Position numbers and translations under genes: made by a program. The notes beneath the pieces are model-generated. The model was given only the letters and a program-made list of their open reading frames with translations, was not told the DNA's origin and ran no database searches. Below, piece by piece: positions 9,611-18,894 of a stretch of DNA of 64,000 bases. Within the stretch, counting starts at the first letter, position 1. Every line of letters starts with the position of its first letter. The stretch comes from Prorocentrum cordatum (lineage: Eukaryota > Sar > Dinophyceae > Prorocentrales > Prorocentraceae), in the NCBI GenBank assembly GCA_963575745.1, contig CAUYUJ010003003.1:233977-297976 (forward strand). Reading direction: 5' to 3'.

Positions 9611-9944
9611 AGATCCCGAGTTTTGTTCAAAGCCTGGCTGGCCTTGTGCATAAACTGGCTTAACATGTTGCACATACATACGCGTGGCGACCTATTCGGC
9701 GCCGATTGTGGAATTTACACGGCGCGATGCAAAGCTCAAAGCCGCTGGTAACTTAATCAACATGTCTATGCGATGCCACTGCATTCGCATCCCTTGTGGA
9801 AAGCTTCGCAACTGACACACGCGCAAACGTCCTGGTCTGATACCCACAACCTGCGACACGCACAGAGGGACTGCGGGCCAGTATCACGACAACGAGCAGC
9901 GGAGGCGAGGCAGAAGATGGCTGTGAAGCAGCTTCGGATCTCAG

Positions 9945-10015
9945 GGATATCAGGGCTCGAGGATCGAGGGTCGTCGAGGATCGAGGATCAGGGATATCAG
10001 GGATCGAGAAGCGAG
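9945..10015 (+). repeat. GATCGAGG-type short repeats
   Basis: Degenerate units of GGGATATCAGG and GGATCGAGG alternate here. Confidence 0.6.
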
Positions 10016-10064
10016 GACCCGCAACGGGTAGGATCCCGAACGGCCAGCTGGGGAGATCAAACTC

Positions 10065-10240
10065 ACATCGTGCCGACTGCTGCGCTGGTCTCTGACCACC
10101 GCGCGGCTCGGCGTTTCACCTTGAACGGTCGCGGCGTTTCGATATAGCACCGATCGTGCGATTTCTCAGCCAATTCCGGTCGTATCGTGCCGACTGGTGC
10201 GCTGGCTTCTGACTCTGACCACCGCGAGGATCGGTTCATG
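10065..10240. repeat. Family K fragments
   Basis: CGTGCCGACTG-TGCGCTGG-TCTGACCACCGCG occurs at about 10065 and again at about 10185, in partly tandem order. A diverged version lies at 63.6-63.75 kb and another at about 10415-10540. No clear ends were found. Confidence 0.45.
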
Positions 10241-10250
10241 AGCCTGGCTT

Positions 10251-10405
10251 CCACCACCACCACCACCACAAGTTGGAGGCGTCGAGGAGGAGGAGGAGGA
10301 GGAGGACGAAGAGGACAAAGAGGAGGAGGAGGAGGAGGAGGAGGAGGAGAGGAGGAGGAGGAGGAGGAGGAGGACCCCCCCCCCTCCAACTTGTGGTGGT
10401 GGTGG
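10251..10405. repeat. Inverted repeat with a (GGA)n loop
   Basis: CCACCACCACAAGTTGGAGG (to 10276) is matched by CCTCCAACTTGTGGTGGTGG at 10383-10402. Between the arms lies about 100 bp of GGA repeats. Confidence 0.75.
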
Positions 10406-10559
10406 AAAACACGCCCGTCGAAAGGTCGCGGCCTTCCGACGGCATCGACCGTGCGATCTCGGCCGGGTCCGGTCGCACCGCGCTGCGGCCGCCGCCGCGT
10501 CGGCGCGGTGCGAGCCGACCGTACCGACCATCTGGGCTGGAGAAAATCCCCATGCCCAC

Positions 10560-10795
10560 CCGAGCCTCCACCTCCTCCGTCTCCTCCTCCGTCTCCTCCT
10601 CCTCCTCCGTCTCCTCCTCCTCCTCCTCCTCCTCCTCCTCCGTCCTCCTCTCCTCCTCCTCCTCCTCCATCTCCTCCTCCATCTCTCCTCCATCTCGTCC
10701 TCCATCTCTCCTCCTCCTCCTCCTCCTCCTCCTCTCCTCCTCTTTCTCCTCCTCCTCCTCCTCCTCTTCCTCCTCCTCCGTCTCCTCCTCCCAGA
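10560..10795 (+). repeat. (CTC)n tract with CGT interruptions
   Basis: Long CTC/TCC repeat. The serine-rich frames it produces are not genes. Confidence 0.9.
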
Positions 10796-11084
10796 TGCGT
10801 CACGTGGTGCCGCCGAGTGCGTGCCCGATCTCGTCCCTGCGAGCCCGAGCCCCACGCGACCCGAGTCCCCTCCGAAGGCCTTTTCTCGAGCCGCGACGGT
10901 GACAGCGAGGCGGTGTTCCATCCGTTCCCACTGCATGCGGGATCGATCTTCGGGGACCTCGGCGGGCGGTGGATGCCCGACCTCGATGGAGGGCGACGGT
11001 GTATAAAATCGCTGGCTGTCAGCGCGAATATATACACCGCTGCCCTCCTCTGAAGCCCAAGAACAATCTATTGGAGGGTGTCTG

Positions 11085-11170
11085 TGTATGTACGTGTGTG
11101 TGTGTGTTTTTGTTTCTCTCTCTCTCTCTATATATGTATGTATGTATATTCATATTATATATAAATAGAT
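11085..11170 (+). repeat. TG/CT/TATG compound microsatellite
   Basis: TGTG, CTCTCT and TATGTATG runs follow each other, then an AT-rich TATATAAATAG. Confidence 0.85.
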
Positions 11171-11449
11171 GCGTCTGTGGCGGATAGATCCACATCCCTC
11201 ACCTGCCGAGGTCCGCGAAACTCGAGCCCCCAAGCGGTGGCCCGCCTCGGGACAGTGACCCGATATGGAAGCCTCACCGAGAATGGGTGGAGAGCGCCCG
11301 GGGCGGCGTGCCGGGAGAGCGGCAGCGCTGGAGGCGTGGGAACACTCGAGAACTCACGAATCTGTACGTACGCTCCCTTCTGCAAGTCCCCTGGCAAAAC
11401 GATGCTCCGAGAGGGCACTTTGTGAGCTGGCCCGTGCACCGGGGGAGAA

Positions 11450-11518
11450 CTGTAAGCGTGAGCACTGTGAGCGACTGCAGCATGGGGACTGTAGCACTGT
11501 GAGCGACTGTAGCATGGG
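11450..11518 (+). repeat. Short tandem duplication
   Basis: CACTGTGAGCGACTG(C/T)AGCATGGG occurs twice in a row, about 36 bp apart. Confidence 0.7.
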
Positions 11519-11732
11519 GTCAGAACGGCCAGACCCAGGACAGGCGAAGGTCCTTCCAGAACATGAGACCATCCGCTGGACAAACTGAAGAGCATTCGAA
11601 ACTTGCCCTCCCCCAAGATGCGCAAGAGCATGCAACAAACACGAAGAACATGAGGGCACCCCCCCCGAAGCGACCTCGACCGTGTACCTCGGTCCGACCC
11701 CAGGGGAAAGCGAGGATGACTGCAAAAACATG

Positions 11733-11964
11733 CAAACCTTGACATGAAGGGAGCGGGTCCTCAGGAAAACGGGTTCAGATCCCGCGGCTTAGGTCGGGCG
11801 TGTCCTCCTACAGGATGATTTCGGACGGAAGAACAATACCCCCGAATAAACATGACTGACAAATCGTCCCCAGACCACCATGTAGAGGGACACGCCCGAC
11901 CTAAAGCAAACCTTGGCATGAAGGCAGCGGGTCCTCATCAACACGGGCCCCGGCTCCCGAGGCC
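11733..11964. repeat. 57-bp direct repeats flanking family B copy 1
   Basis: AAACCTTGACATGAAGGGAG with its downstream sequence (11733-11789) recurs as AAACCTTGGCATGAAGGCAG (11907-11964). The two copies sit immediately outside the TIR element at 11790-11904. That is far longer than a usual target duplication. Confidence 0.7.
11790..11904. mobile_element. Family B copy 1 (short form)
   Basis: The ends are TAGGTCGGGCGTGTCCTCCT and TAGAGGGACACGCCCGACCT. The AT-rich interior is shorter than in other copies (115 versus about 165 bp). Confidence 0.85.
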
Positions 11965-12129
11965 CAGGGAGGGACAATCTACCCCTGGAGACCGAGCACG
12001 AAGAGAAACACCTAGAGGGGCCCAGGGACACACAAAGGAACACACACACAGCCCAGGACCCCGAATACTCTTCAATCGCTTCTCGAACTTCGTCTTCCCC
12101 ACCACTTCCCTAATGATGTTCCAACCAAC

Positions 12130-12280
12130 TTCAGCCTTGATTGTCAAAAGGTAATCTCGTGCCCCAAGAAAGTACCGAGACTCACGGGTTTTCACTCGTC
12201 GGGCCCTGGGAGGCGATACTCGTTCGACACTGCTCCGATACATCTCTGGGTGCTCAAAATAATTTCAGGGATGCGGCCCT
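12130..12280 (-). mobile_element. Family R copy 1
   Basis: On the minus strand the order is GAGCACCCAGAGATG, GTCGAACGAGTATCGCCTCC, a GACGAGTGAAAACCC-type segment, then AGTACTTTCTTGGGGC. The same order appears on the plus strand at 53.05 and 63.34 kb. The outer parts are inverted relative to each other, so the whole can fold back. Confidence 0.65.
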
Positions 12281-12304
12281 TCGGTACGATGGGCACAGCA
12301 TCAC

Positions 12305-12534
12305 TAGAGGCCTCCTAGATGGGGTCGGAGTAGATGGGGTCGGAAGATCGCGCCACATCGCTGATACATCGGCGATGCATCGGCGATGCACCGGCGATGC
12401 ATCGTCGACATGGATGGTGCATCGGCGACGTCCGCGTGGAGAAATTGGGCTCCGCATCAAGCGGCATCGGCGACGCATCGGCGATACGGCGCGATCCTCC
12501 GACCCCATCTACTCGGACCCTATCTAAGAGGCCT
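12305..12534. mobile_element. Family A copy 2
   Basis: The left end is TAGAGGCCTCCTAGATGGGG. The right end is its imperfect reverse complement and ends AAGAGGCCTA. Both arms hold a second GGGGTCGGA word and ATCGCGCC. The interior is built of GCATCGGCGATGC-like words. Flanking direct repeats are AGCATCAC (12297-12304) and AGAATCAC (12535-12542), 7 of 8 bases equal. Confidence 0.85.
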
Positions 12535-12617
12535 AGAATCACACTTCCCATATGTTCAATGTTTTCCGGGAGATCCACGACTCTTTGTGTCTTTGTGATG
12601 TTGCCCCCTCCTGAACA

Positions 12618-13023
12618 TCGGGAGCGGCCCAGAAGGTGGTGTCCGAGAGGGGGGGGGTGCAACTCATGACCGGCGGCACGTGCGCAGCCCGGCGGGGGGG
12701 CCAGGGACGCAATGAAATCAGAAGAGGCGCCATGAGATCTGGGAAATACCATGCCCCCCGCCATGATATCCCCCCCCCTAGCCTTACGTCGGGCGTGTCC
12801 CCCTACTGGGGGATTTTCGACGAAAATAAGAAATACCTCAAAAATACCCCAAGAAGGTCAAAAACAATACTGAAAAAAATGCCCCCATATTATTATTATT
12901 ATCATTTACACATACATACATACATACATACATACATACATACATACACGCATGCATGCATACATACATACATACATACATACATACAGTTATTCTTATT
13001 ATTGTTATTATTATTAGTAGTAG

Positions 13024-13088
<65 letters not shown>

Positions 13089-13275
13089 TTGTTACTATTA
13101 TTAGTAGTATTATTAGTAGTATTATTATTAGTAGTATTAGTATGTTTATCATCACTATTATTATTATTATTAATATATATATATATATATATATATATCG
13201 TCGAACATCCCCCTGTAGGGGGACAGGCCCAACTTTAACCCTAGCCCCCCCCCCCCCCCTCCTTGCCGCCCCCGA
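12618..13275. mobile_element. Family E copy 1, split by family B copy 2
   Basis: The left part (12618-12783) runs from TCGGGAGCGGCCCAGAAGG through the conserved GAAGAGGCGCCATGAGATC to CCCCCCCTAGCC. The right end (13247-13275) ends CCTTGCCGCCCCCGA, the inverted copy of the left end. Removing 12784-13246 restores the order seen in copy 2 at 53.2 kb. Confidence 0.8.
12784..13239. mobile_element. Family B copy 2, nested in family E, interior expanded by microsatellites
   Basis: The left end is TTACGTCGGGCGTGTCCCCC and the right end is CCCCTGTAGGGGGACAGGCC plus CAACTTTAA. CCTAGCC flanks both sides (12777-12783 and 13240-13246). The usual 165-bp length is stretched to about 456 bp by (TTA)n, (CATA)n at about 12912-12988, (TAG)n at about 13015-13085 and (TA)n at about 13170-13198. 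Confidence 0.85.
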
Positions 13276-13384
13276 GCACACGAACCCCAGGACACGTCTC
13301 CCTCCTCACACGGTCGGCTTCCGGGTCGTGGCACGCCCGGGTCTCCCGCGGCCGCTCGGGCCGATCTCCAGGCGCCCCGGCATC

Positions 13385-13745
13385 ACGCTCCTCCTCCTCC
13401 TCCTCCGCCTCCTCCTCCTCCTCCTCATCCTCCTTCTCTCCTCCTCCCCCTCCCTCCTCTCCTCCCTCCTCCCTCTTCCCTCCTCCCTCCTCCCTCCTCC
13501 CCTCCTCCCTCCTCCCTCCTCCGTCCTCCCTCCTCCTCCTCCTCCTCCTCCTCCTCCTCCTCCTCCTCCTCCTCCTCCTCCTCCTCCTCCTCCTCCTCCT
13601 CCTCCCCCTCACTCCTCTCCCTCTCCTCTCCTCTCCTCCCTCCTCCTCCTCTCCTCCTCCTCCCTCCTCCTCCTCCTCCTCCTCCTCCTCCCTCCTCCTC
13701 CTCCTCCTCCTCCTCCCCCACCTCTGTTTCCTCCTCCTCCTCCTC
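13385..13745 (+). repeat. Long (CTC)n pyrimidine tract
   Basis: About 360 bases of C/T with CTC and CTCC units. The long Ser/Pro and Arg/Glu frames across it are artefacts. From 13750 to 14094 no gene is recognised. Confidence 0.95.
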
Positions 13746-14094
13746 GTCCTCTACCTTCCTTCCTTCCTTCTCCTCCTACTGCCAGTGATCATCACTTTCC
13801 GCTCCGACCTCCTCCAACTCCTCTTGCCTCTCCTTGTCCTTCGCGCTTGCACGATGCGCTCGCCCGACAGGAGTACTGCTCTCCCCCGTCCCCCGAGAAC
13901 GTGCTCCCGCGCGGCGCGGCTGCTGGAGCACCTTCCCGGAAGCAGGACAGCTGCCCGGGTCGCTGCGGGAACCGCCCCAGGACGTTGCTGGGGGGGGTGT
14001 CCCGTCCGCCTCACGGCGCGCTTGGTGCCCGGGCCTGCCCCGTGTCAGGGAAGCGCGCAAGGCTCGGGTGTACGGGGGCCTCGGGCTTGCCCGA

Positions 14095-14227
14095 CGGGGG
14101 CCGGCATGAAGACGACGAGACCCAGTCCGAAACTTGACGCGGGCTCCCGCTGCAGACATCCCACGAAGACCGGACCGTCAAAGTCCTGGACGCGCCCCTT
14201 CGGCAAAGCCGAAGTGCGGCTTGCTCT
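14095..14227. mobile_element. Family S copy 1 (truncated)
   Basis: GACGAGACCCAGTCCGAAAC, then CTCCCGCTGCAGACATCCCA and CGAAGACCGG match the interiors of the complete copies at 24.99 and 57.64 kb. Its left TIR is not seen and a family B copy starts at its right side. Confidence 0.65.
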
Positions 14228-14391
14228 CAGGTCGGGCATGTCCCCCCATACAGGCGGATTTTGGGCGAAGAATTTACAAGATACACAAAATGCCCCCACG
14301 TAGTCAAAAGATGCTAACAAAAATCGTCCCCCGGACTATTTTTTTACTATGCTTGAGTTTTCCTCCTGTCGAGGGACGTGCCCGACTTGAA
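14228..14391. mobile_element. Family B copy 3
   Basis: The ends are CAGGTCGGGCATGTCCCCCC and CGAGGGACGTGCCCGACTTG. The interior is AT-rich with the shared AAAATCGTCCCCCGGACTAT word. Target repeats are unclear. Confidence 0.85.
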
Positions 14392-14437
14392 CATACTTGA
14401 GTCTCACGCTTCCCCGACCGTGGCGAGTGGTTTGAGC

Positions 14438-14576
14438 AGGGACGACCGTCCCGGCATTCCTATAGTCCTACCACGGAATGCTCTTAGAACCCAAGAATGT
14501 TCTAAGAACAAATACGATGCTCTTAGAACATTAGCCCGATGTGATGAAACAAACAGACTCCGCCAGAAATGCTCTG
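14438..14576. mobile_element. Family N copy 1 (left half)
   Basis: GACCGTCCCGGCATTCCTAT, AGTCCTACCACGGAATG and GCCCGATGTGATGAAACAAA match the left part of the complete copy at 25.84 kb. Confidence 0.7.
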
Positions 14577-14693
14577 CAGGAACAACAAAAACGGCGGCGA
14601 GCACGACCCCGGCCGCAGGCCCCATCTTCTGGCGCCGAGCCTTCCCCCGATCCGGCCGCGCCGCTGGCCTGCCCGCCTCCGCGTCACCTGGCG

Positions 14694-14815
14694 CGGGGGA
14701 GGGAGGAGGAGGGAGAGCGAAGGGGAGGAGGAGGGAGGGGGAGGAGGGAGGAGGAGGGGGAGGGAGGAGGAGGGAGGGGGAGGGAGGGAGGAGGGAGGCG
14801 AAGAGGGCCCGGCGG
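14694..14815 (+). repeat. (GGA/GGGA)n purine tract
   Basis: Purine-only apart from a few interruptions. Confidence 0.9.
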
Positions 14816-14902
14816 GAGGGAGGTGCCCGCCAGGCCGTGGCCGCGAGCCAGGTGGCTGCTTTTTTTTTGTTTAGGCGCGGCCTTTTCCAGTCCAGTCCAG
14901 TC

Positions 14903-15064
14903 TCAGAAGGTCTCGCATGCTTCCCCGATTGCGGAAAAACGCCTGGCGGGGAGCTGACCAGGTCTTCAAAACTGGTGAGAGTTTAACCGATAACTCTCAG
15001 AAGGTCTCGCATGTTTCCCCGATTGCGGAAAAAACGCCTGGCGGGGAGCTGACCAGGTCTTCAT
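14903..15064 (+). repeat. Direct duplication of about 70 bp
   Basis: CTCAGAAGGTCTCGCATG followed by CCCCGATTGCGGAAAAA and GGGGAGCTGACCAGGTCTTC occurs at about 14904 and again at about 14995, roughly 90 bp apart. Confidence 0.8.
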
Positions 15065-15116
15065 GCGGAAGGAGGAGCGGCTCACTTCGGAGGCCCGCCC
15101 TCGGTCCGAAGGCCGG

Positions 15117-15518
15117 TCACGAGCACATGCATCTCGGACGAGGCACAAACAACATTTCCCCTCTGTATAAAGTTGTCACCCTGCACCAGCACTCGTTGTT
15201 TTTGCACTGGAAACGTGCAGGTTTTTTTAGCACGCCGTAAGGCAAATCCGTGTAGTCTGTCTCCTCACATGCTTGGGCGCATCCTCTCCCTGGGCACACA
15301 TCGAGTCTGGCGAGCAGCGACGTCGGCGCGGTGTGAACCGCCGTCTGAGTAACCGCCGCCCTCTCGGGCCCAGCCTTGGGCTTCTTCAGCTGCACGAGCG
15401 CGGCGTGTTCGCTCTCGCCCGTGGCCTCGCACGCCTCGGCCAGGGGCTCGTCGGAGGTCGCTCCCCGACTCAGGAAGATGAGCAGCGGAACCACGGCGGC
15501 GACCCTTGTGAACGGCAT
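15117..15518 (-). CDS. Small secreted cysteine-rich protein, function unknown
   Basis: The ATG at 15518 opens a 133-codon frame ending in TGA at 15117. The protein starts MPFTRVAAVVPLLIFLSRGA, a textbook signal peptide with likely cleavage soon after Gly-Ala. Next comes an acidic stretch with EHAALVQLKK; a similar Ala-Leu-x-Gln word follows the signal in many dinoflagellate secreted proteins (from memory). The C-terminal 60 residues hold eight cysteines in the order CPGRGC, C, C, ECWC, CMC, suggesting disulfides and export from the cell. An upstream in-frame TTG adds eight residues but the ATG fits the signal better. Its composition is more protein-like than any other frame nearby. No domain family is recognised; it could be one exon of a longer gene. 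Confidence 0.55.
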   Translation of the reverse strand: MPFTRVAAVVPLLIFLSRGATSDEPLAEACEATGESEHAALVQLKKPKAGPERAAVTQTAVHTAPTSLLARLDVCPGRGCAQACEETDYTDLPYGVLKKPARFQCKNNECWCRVTTLYRGEMLFVPRPRCMCS

Positions 15519-16190
15519 CGAGGCAAGCGGCGCAGCAAGCAACGCGGCGCGGCGCGATGAGCAGCGGAAGTGGCTCGAGCTTCAGCCAAAACGGCTCGAA
15601 CCAAAACGGCTACGGACGAGCCAGGTGGCTGCTCTGGCGGCGCGCGGCCCGGGGAGGGCCGAGATGCGGCAGGACCGGCCCGGGCTCCCATCGTGGCGAA
15701 AGGTGGCAGGCCCTCTGGGCCGCAGCGACGGCGCGGGACTTCGCCCCTGGAGATTGCAAAGACGACGTGGCCCCCTGTGCGAAGTGGAGCGCGTGCGATC
15801 AAGTGGAGCTCGGCTTCGGGCACCTATCAGCCTGCGTCTGCGCGGACCGCGCGAGGGACGTCGAGTCGAGTCGAGCGGTCCGAGCGGCGACCGCAGCGAC
15901 TCGTGTAGGCGGAACTCGGTAGCCGAGTCGGGAGAGGTCGGGTCGGCGGGATTCGGCAGGCCGCTAGGGCCTCGATGGAGAGGCCGAGATCCAGATCGGA
16001 ATCCGGGGTCGAATCGACACGAATCGAAGTCGAGCAAGATTGAATCAAGTCGAGTCGGGCAAGAGCAAGGACATCTCAGCGACCATACAACGACGTGAGC
16101 CACGCGTGGGCGTCTGACGAGACCTCCACGACAGCCCGCGTAACAACGCGTGTGCAACATGCACGCGACAGGGTGCGGCCAGGGCCCTGA
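15519..16190. other. GC-rich interval without a recognisable gene
   Basis: The sequence is rich in CGAG/GTCGAG words. Several frames are open but none has convincing protein character. It may include the upstream region of the secreted-protein gene, but no promoter motif is evident. Confidence 0.5.
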
Positions 16191-16196
16191 CTTGGC

Positions 16197-16395
16197 CAGA
16201 GGCCTCCCAGATGGGGTCGGAGCGGATAGGGTCCGAAGATCGAGCTGCATCGGCGATGCATCGGCGATGCACTGGCGACGGCGGCGATGCATCGGCGGCG
16301 CCGGCCTGGAGAGAATCGGGCGCCTCGAACCGCATCGCCAGTGCACTGGGATGCAGCACGATCCTCCGACCTTCCTCTGGTCGGACCCCACCTGG
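16197..16395. mobile_element. Family A copy 3
   Basis: It starts CAGAGGCCTCCCAGATGGGG, has a GGGTCCGAAGATCGAGC repeat of the arm, GCATCGGCGATGCA words inside, and the right arm GATCCTCCGACC with GGACCCCACCTGGG. The right end is diverged. Confidence 0.75.
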
Positions 16396-16850
16396 GCGAC
16401 GAAAAAGAGCGGGCCTCACCAGATAGTACATAGCGGCCTGGCGTTGTGGCAGCTCACGTGGGCCGCCGGCGCGGCGCGCTGCACTGGAACTGGAAGCGAG
16501 GGCGCTGACATGCGACCGTATACGCGAGCAACGTACGCGACAATGTCGGCGCAGTCGGCCCCGCTTTTCCTTCCGCCGCACACCTGCTCCGACCCCACCA
16601 GGGAGACCCAGAGGCCTGTTTCCTCCCGTGGCCCCTCGCGGGGCCCGGACCTCCCCCCGTGCCGTGGCACGGCAGCACAGCGCGACGGGACGCGTGCGCA
16701 TGTCTGTGTGCGCGTGTGTACCAGCCTCGGTCTTGTCCCCGCTGCTCAGATCGACAGGCCCATCTGCGACGACAGTCTCGGGGATGCGCCCACAGAAGCT
16801 GAGGGAATCCTTGGGAACGGCATCGGGATCACGCGATGCCAATGCTAGGG

Positions 16851-17016
16851 TTAGGTGGGGCCTGTCCCCTACAGGGGGATTGTGGAGGAAAAAGATAAAC
16901 AAAAAGTCAAACATAACTCCAAATGGTCAAACATGGAGAAAAAATTGTACCCAGACTAGTCTTCTACTATTTTAGAATATTCCTCCTGTAGAGGGACATC
17001 GGACAGGCCCGACCTC
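16851..17016. mobile_element. Family B copy 4
   Basis: The ends are TTAGGTGGGGCCTGTCCCC and GGACAGGCCCGACCTC. It is flanked by a perfect 9-bp direct repeat, ATGCTAGGG (16842-16850 and 17017-17025). The interior is AT-rich. Confidence 0.9.
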
Positions 17017-17264
17017 ATGCTAGGGACATAGATCTGTTCCAGGCTGGCAACGTGTGCATGTGCGGGTGTGCGTGAACCCTCGGGGGCGCGCAAACATGGA
17101 TTCACGATCCATGGATCTGGCGCGCGGTCGCCAAATCCATGGATCGGGCGAGGTGCCCTCCCCAAAATGCGGCCGGTGCCGCCTCGCTCGGCGGCGAGAA
17201 TCCGCGACTCCCCATGGAAACGGGACCCGTCGCCAATCCACGCCCCGTCATTCCATGTTTGAAG

Positions 17265-17430
17265 GGGCCCTGGGACACACATCAATAAATACACACAAAT
17301 AAAATGATTCCCCATATTTTCCTATATTTTCTGGGTTTTTGTCTTCCCCCCCACTTCCCATATTTTCCCATATTTTCCTGGGGGTCGAAGATTCAATGTG
17401 TCTGTGTTTGGTTTCCCTCCTGAATGTTTG
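17265..17430 (+). repeat. Family O copy 1
   Basis: Order: AAGGGGCCCTGGGACACAC, (CACA), CATATTTTCCTATATTTTC, TTTTTGTCTTCCCCCCC, GGGGGTCGAAGATTCAATGT and TTTCCCTCCTGA. The same order recurs at 25.5 and 61.1 kb. Confidence 0.75.
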
Positions 17431-17631
17431 CGATCGCCCGCGTGAACCCTGGTCGATCCCCTGTGGGCGGCGGCTCCCGGATGCCCCCCCGCCGCAGCAT
17501 GGCGGACCCGGCCGCGCGCTCGCTCTCCCGCTCGACTGCCTACACGCCGCGCCGCCGCGCGGGTGGCCGCGAGAGGTACTGCACAACGTGCGTCGGTGCG
17601 TGGCAAAGTGCGGCCTCGGGGAGCTCAACTA

Positions 17632-17742
17632 TAGAGGCCTCCCAGACAGGGTCCGAGTAGACGGGGTCGAAGGATCGCGCTGCATCGCCAAGGCACCGGC
17701 GATGCATCTGCGATGCATCGGCGACGTCGGCGTCGTCTCTCG
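17632..17742. mobile_element. Family A copy 4 (truncated)
   Basis: Left end TAGAGGCCTCCCAGACAGGG and the GCATCGCC/GATGCATCGGCGACG interior are present; the right arm is missing. Confidence 0.7.
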
Positions 17743-17778
17743 GACAGGCGCGTTCCACTACTCGCACATCAACTACTC

Positions 17779-17891
17779 AAGGGGAACACAAAGTGACATA
17801 AACATTAAAACTCGGAGGGGCCCCAGCGCCGATCCAAGAAATCCGCGCGGACCTTTGAGTTTTTATGTTTATGTCTCTTTTTGTTCCCCTA
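17779..17891. mobile_element. Family C copy 2 (internally deleted)
   Basis: The ends AAGGGGAACA and TGTTCCCCTA and the CTCGGAGG/CCGCGCGGACC arm parts remain. Most of the left arm is gone. TACTC flanks both sides (17774-17778 and 17892-17896). Confidence 0.85.
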
Positions 17892-18088
17892 TACTCGCAA
17901 ATGGCCTGGATTCCCCGCGGGACATCCACCATAAAATGACATCAGAACAGACATGTGCTTTTTTCGGACGTCTGCGGGTGGGCACTTTGCGAGCAGTGGA
18001 GCGCGCTCGGCGAAGCTCTCTCTGGCCCACAGGGTCATCGAACAACGACTCGGGACGAAACGCCGCGGTGCCGGGGAAGTGGTTCATG

Positions 18089-18250
18089 TTAAGTCGGGCG
18101 TGTCACCCTACAGGGGGATGTGTGACGAACAAGAAAAAATACGCAACAACAAAACTCCACAATTACAGAAAAATACTAAAAAAATAGTCCACAGACTTTT
18201 TTGGGACTATGTTTGAATATTCCTCCTGTAGAGGGACGACCCCGACTTAA
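18089..18250. mobile_element. Family B copy 5
   Basis: The ends are perfectly inverted over TTAAGTCGGG/CCCGACTTAA. Flanks are GGTTCATG (18081-18088) and GGTTAATG (18251-18258), 7 of 8 equal. Confidence 0.9.
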
Positions 18251-18268
18251 GGTTAATGCGCCGAGAAA

Positions 18269-18428
18269 TTGGCAGAAACGTACAGACTCGGAGGTCCGCG
18301 CGGACTTCCTGGATCCGTGCTGGACCCCCTTCCCTGGCGCACGGAGACCGCCAAGGGCGGCGCCGGAGGCGCCGCCAGGAGGCCCCAGCGCCGTTCCAAG
18401 AAATCCGCACGGACCTCCGATCCGCGGC
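18269..18428. mobile_element. Family C copy 3
   Basis: GACTCGGAGGTCCGCGCGGA and CCGCACGGACCTCCGATCC form the arms. The outer AACATAAA/GTTCCCC ends are diverged. GAGAAA lies on both sides (18263-18268, 18429-18434). Confidence 0.7.
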
Positions 18429-18469
18429 GAGAAAATGTCGGGGATGATCTTCTGACCCGGGACGATCCA

Positions 18470-18640
18470 GACCCAGGTCAGCAGGAAACCAAAAACTGCA
18501 ATGCAGGAAAAAAACTGCAACGCAAGTCTTCGCAAACCCGGGTCAACCAATATGCGCGGCCGCCTCGCGGCCACGAGCGGCTCGCTAACCTGGGTCAGCC
18601 AGAGGGGGTCTTCGCAGGATCCTGAAGGATCCGGTGCCCT
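18470..18640. repeat. Family T: GACCCGGGT / ACCTGGGTCAG fold-back region
   Basis: CAGACCCAGGTCAGCAGGA, AACCCGGGTCAAC and AACCTGGGTCAGCC alternate in both orientations. A comparable set lies at 62.57-62.69 kb. Ends are not clear. Confidence 0.4.
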
Positions 18641-18894
18641 GCTAATAGCCACGCCCGAATTCTCCTCGCCTGACCCCCTGGCATCACCCCCCTCTTGGCC
18701 GCCCCCTTCCCCCAAAGCGGGGGGCCCCGCTACTCCCCAGACCTCTCCCACCCGGAGGTGGCGACAAGGGCCTCCGAGAAGGCCAAAGGAGGGAAGGTCA
18801 GCAATATCGGTCCCTGTCCCTCGTCGGACCCCCAAGCACCACCACCCTCTTGGCCGCCCCCTCCCCGCCCCCCTCGCCCTCCTGGCCCCTTTCG

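Noticed and set aside
12900-13240. CRISPR-like array from regular CATA/TAG repeats
   Set aside because: There are no spacers; these are plain microsatellites inside a TIR element.
12956-14303. 393- and 346-codon plus-strand frames
   Set aside because: They cross microsatellites and the CTC tract; no domain or start context supports them.
18470-18640. TIR element from the GACCCGGGT words (family T)
   Set aside because: Ends and target repeats could not be fixed. The words are short and partly self-complementary, so chance is possible; listed only as a repeat.
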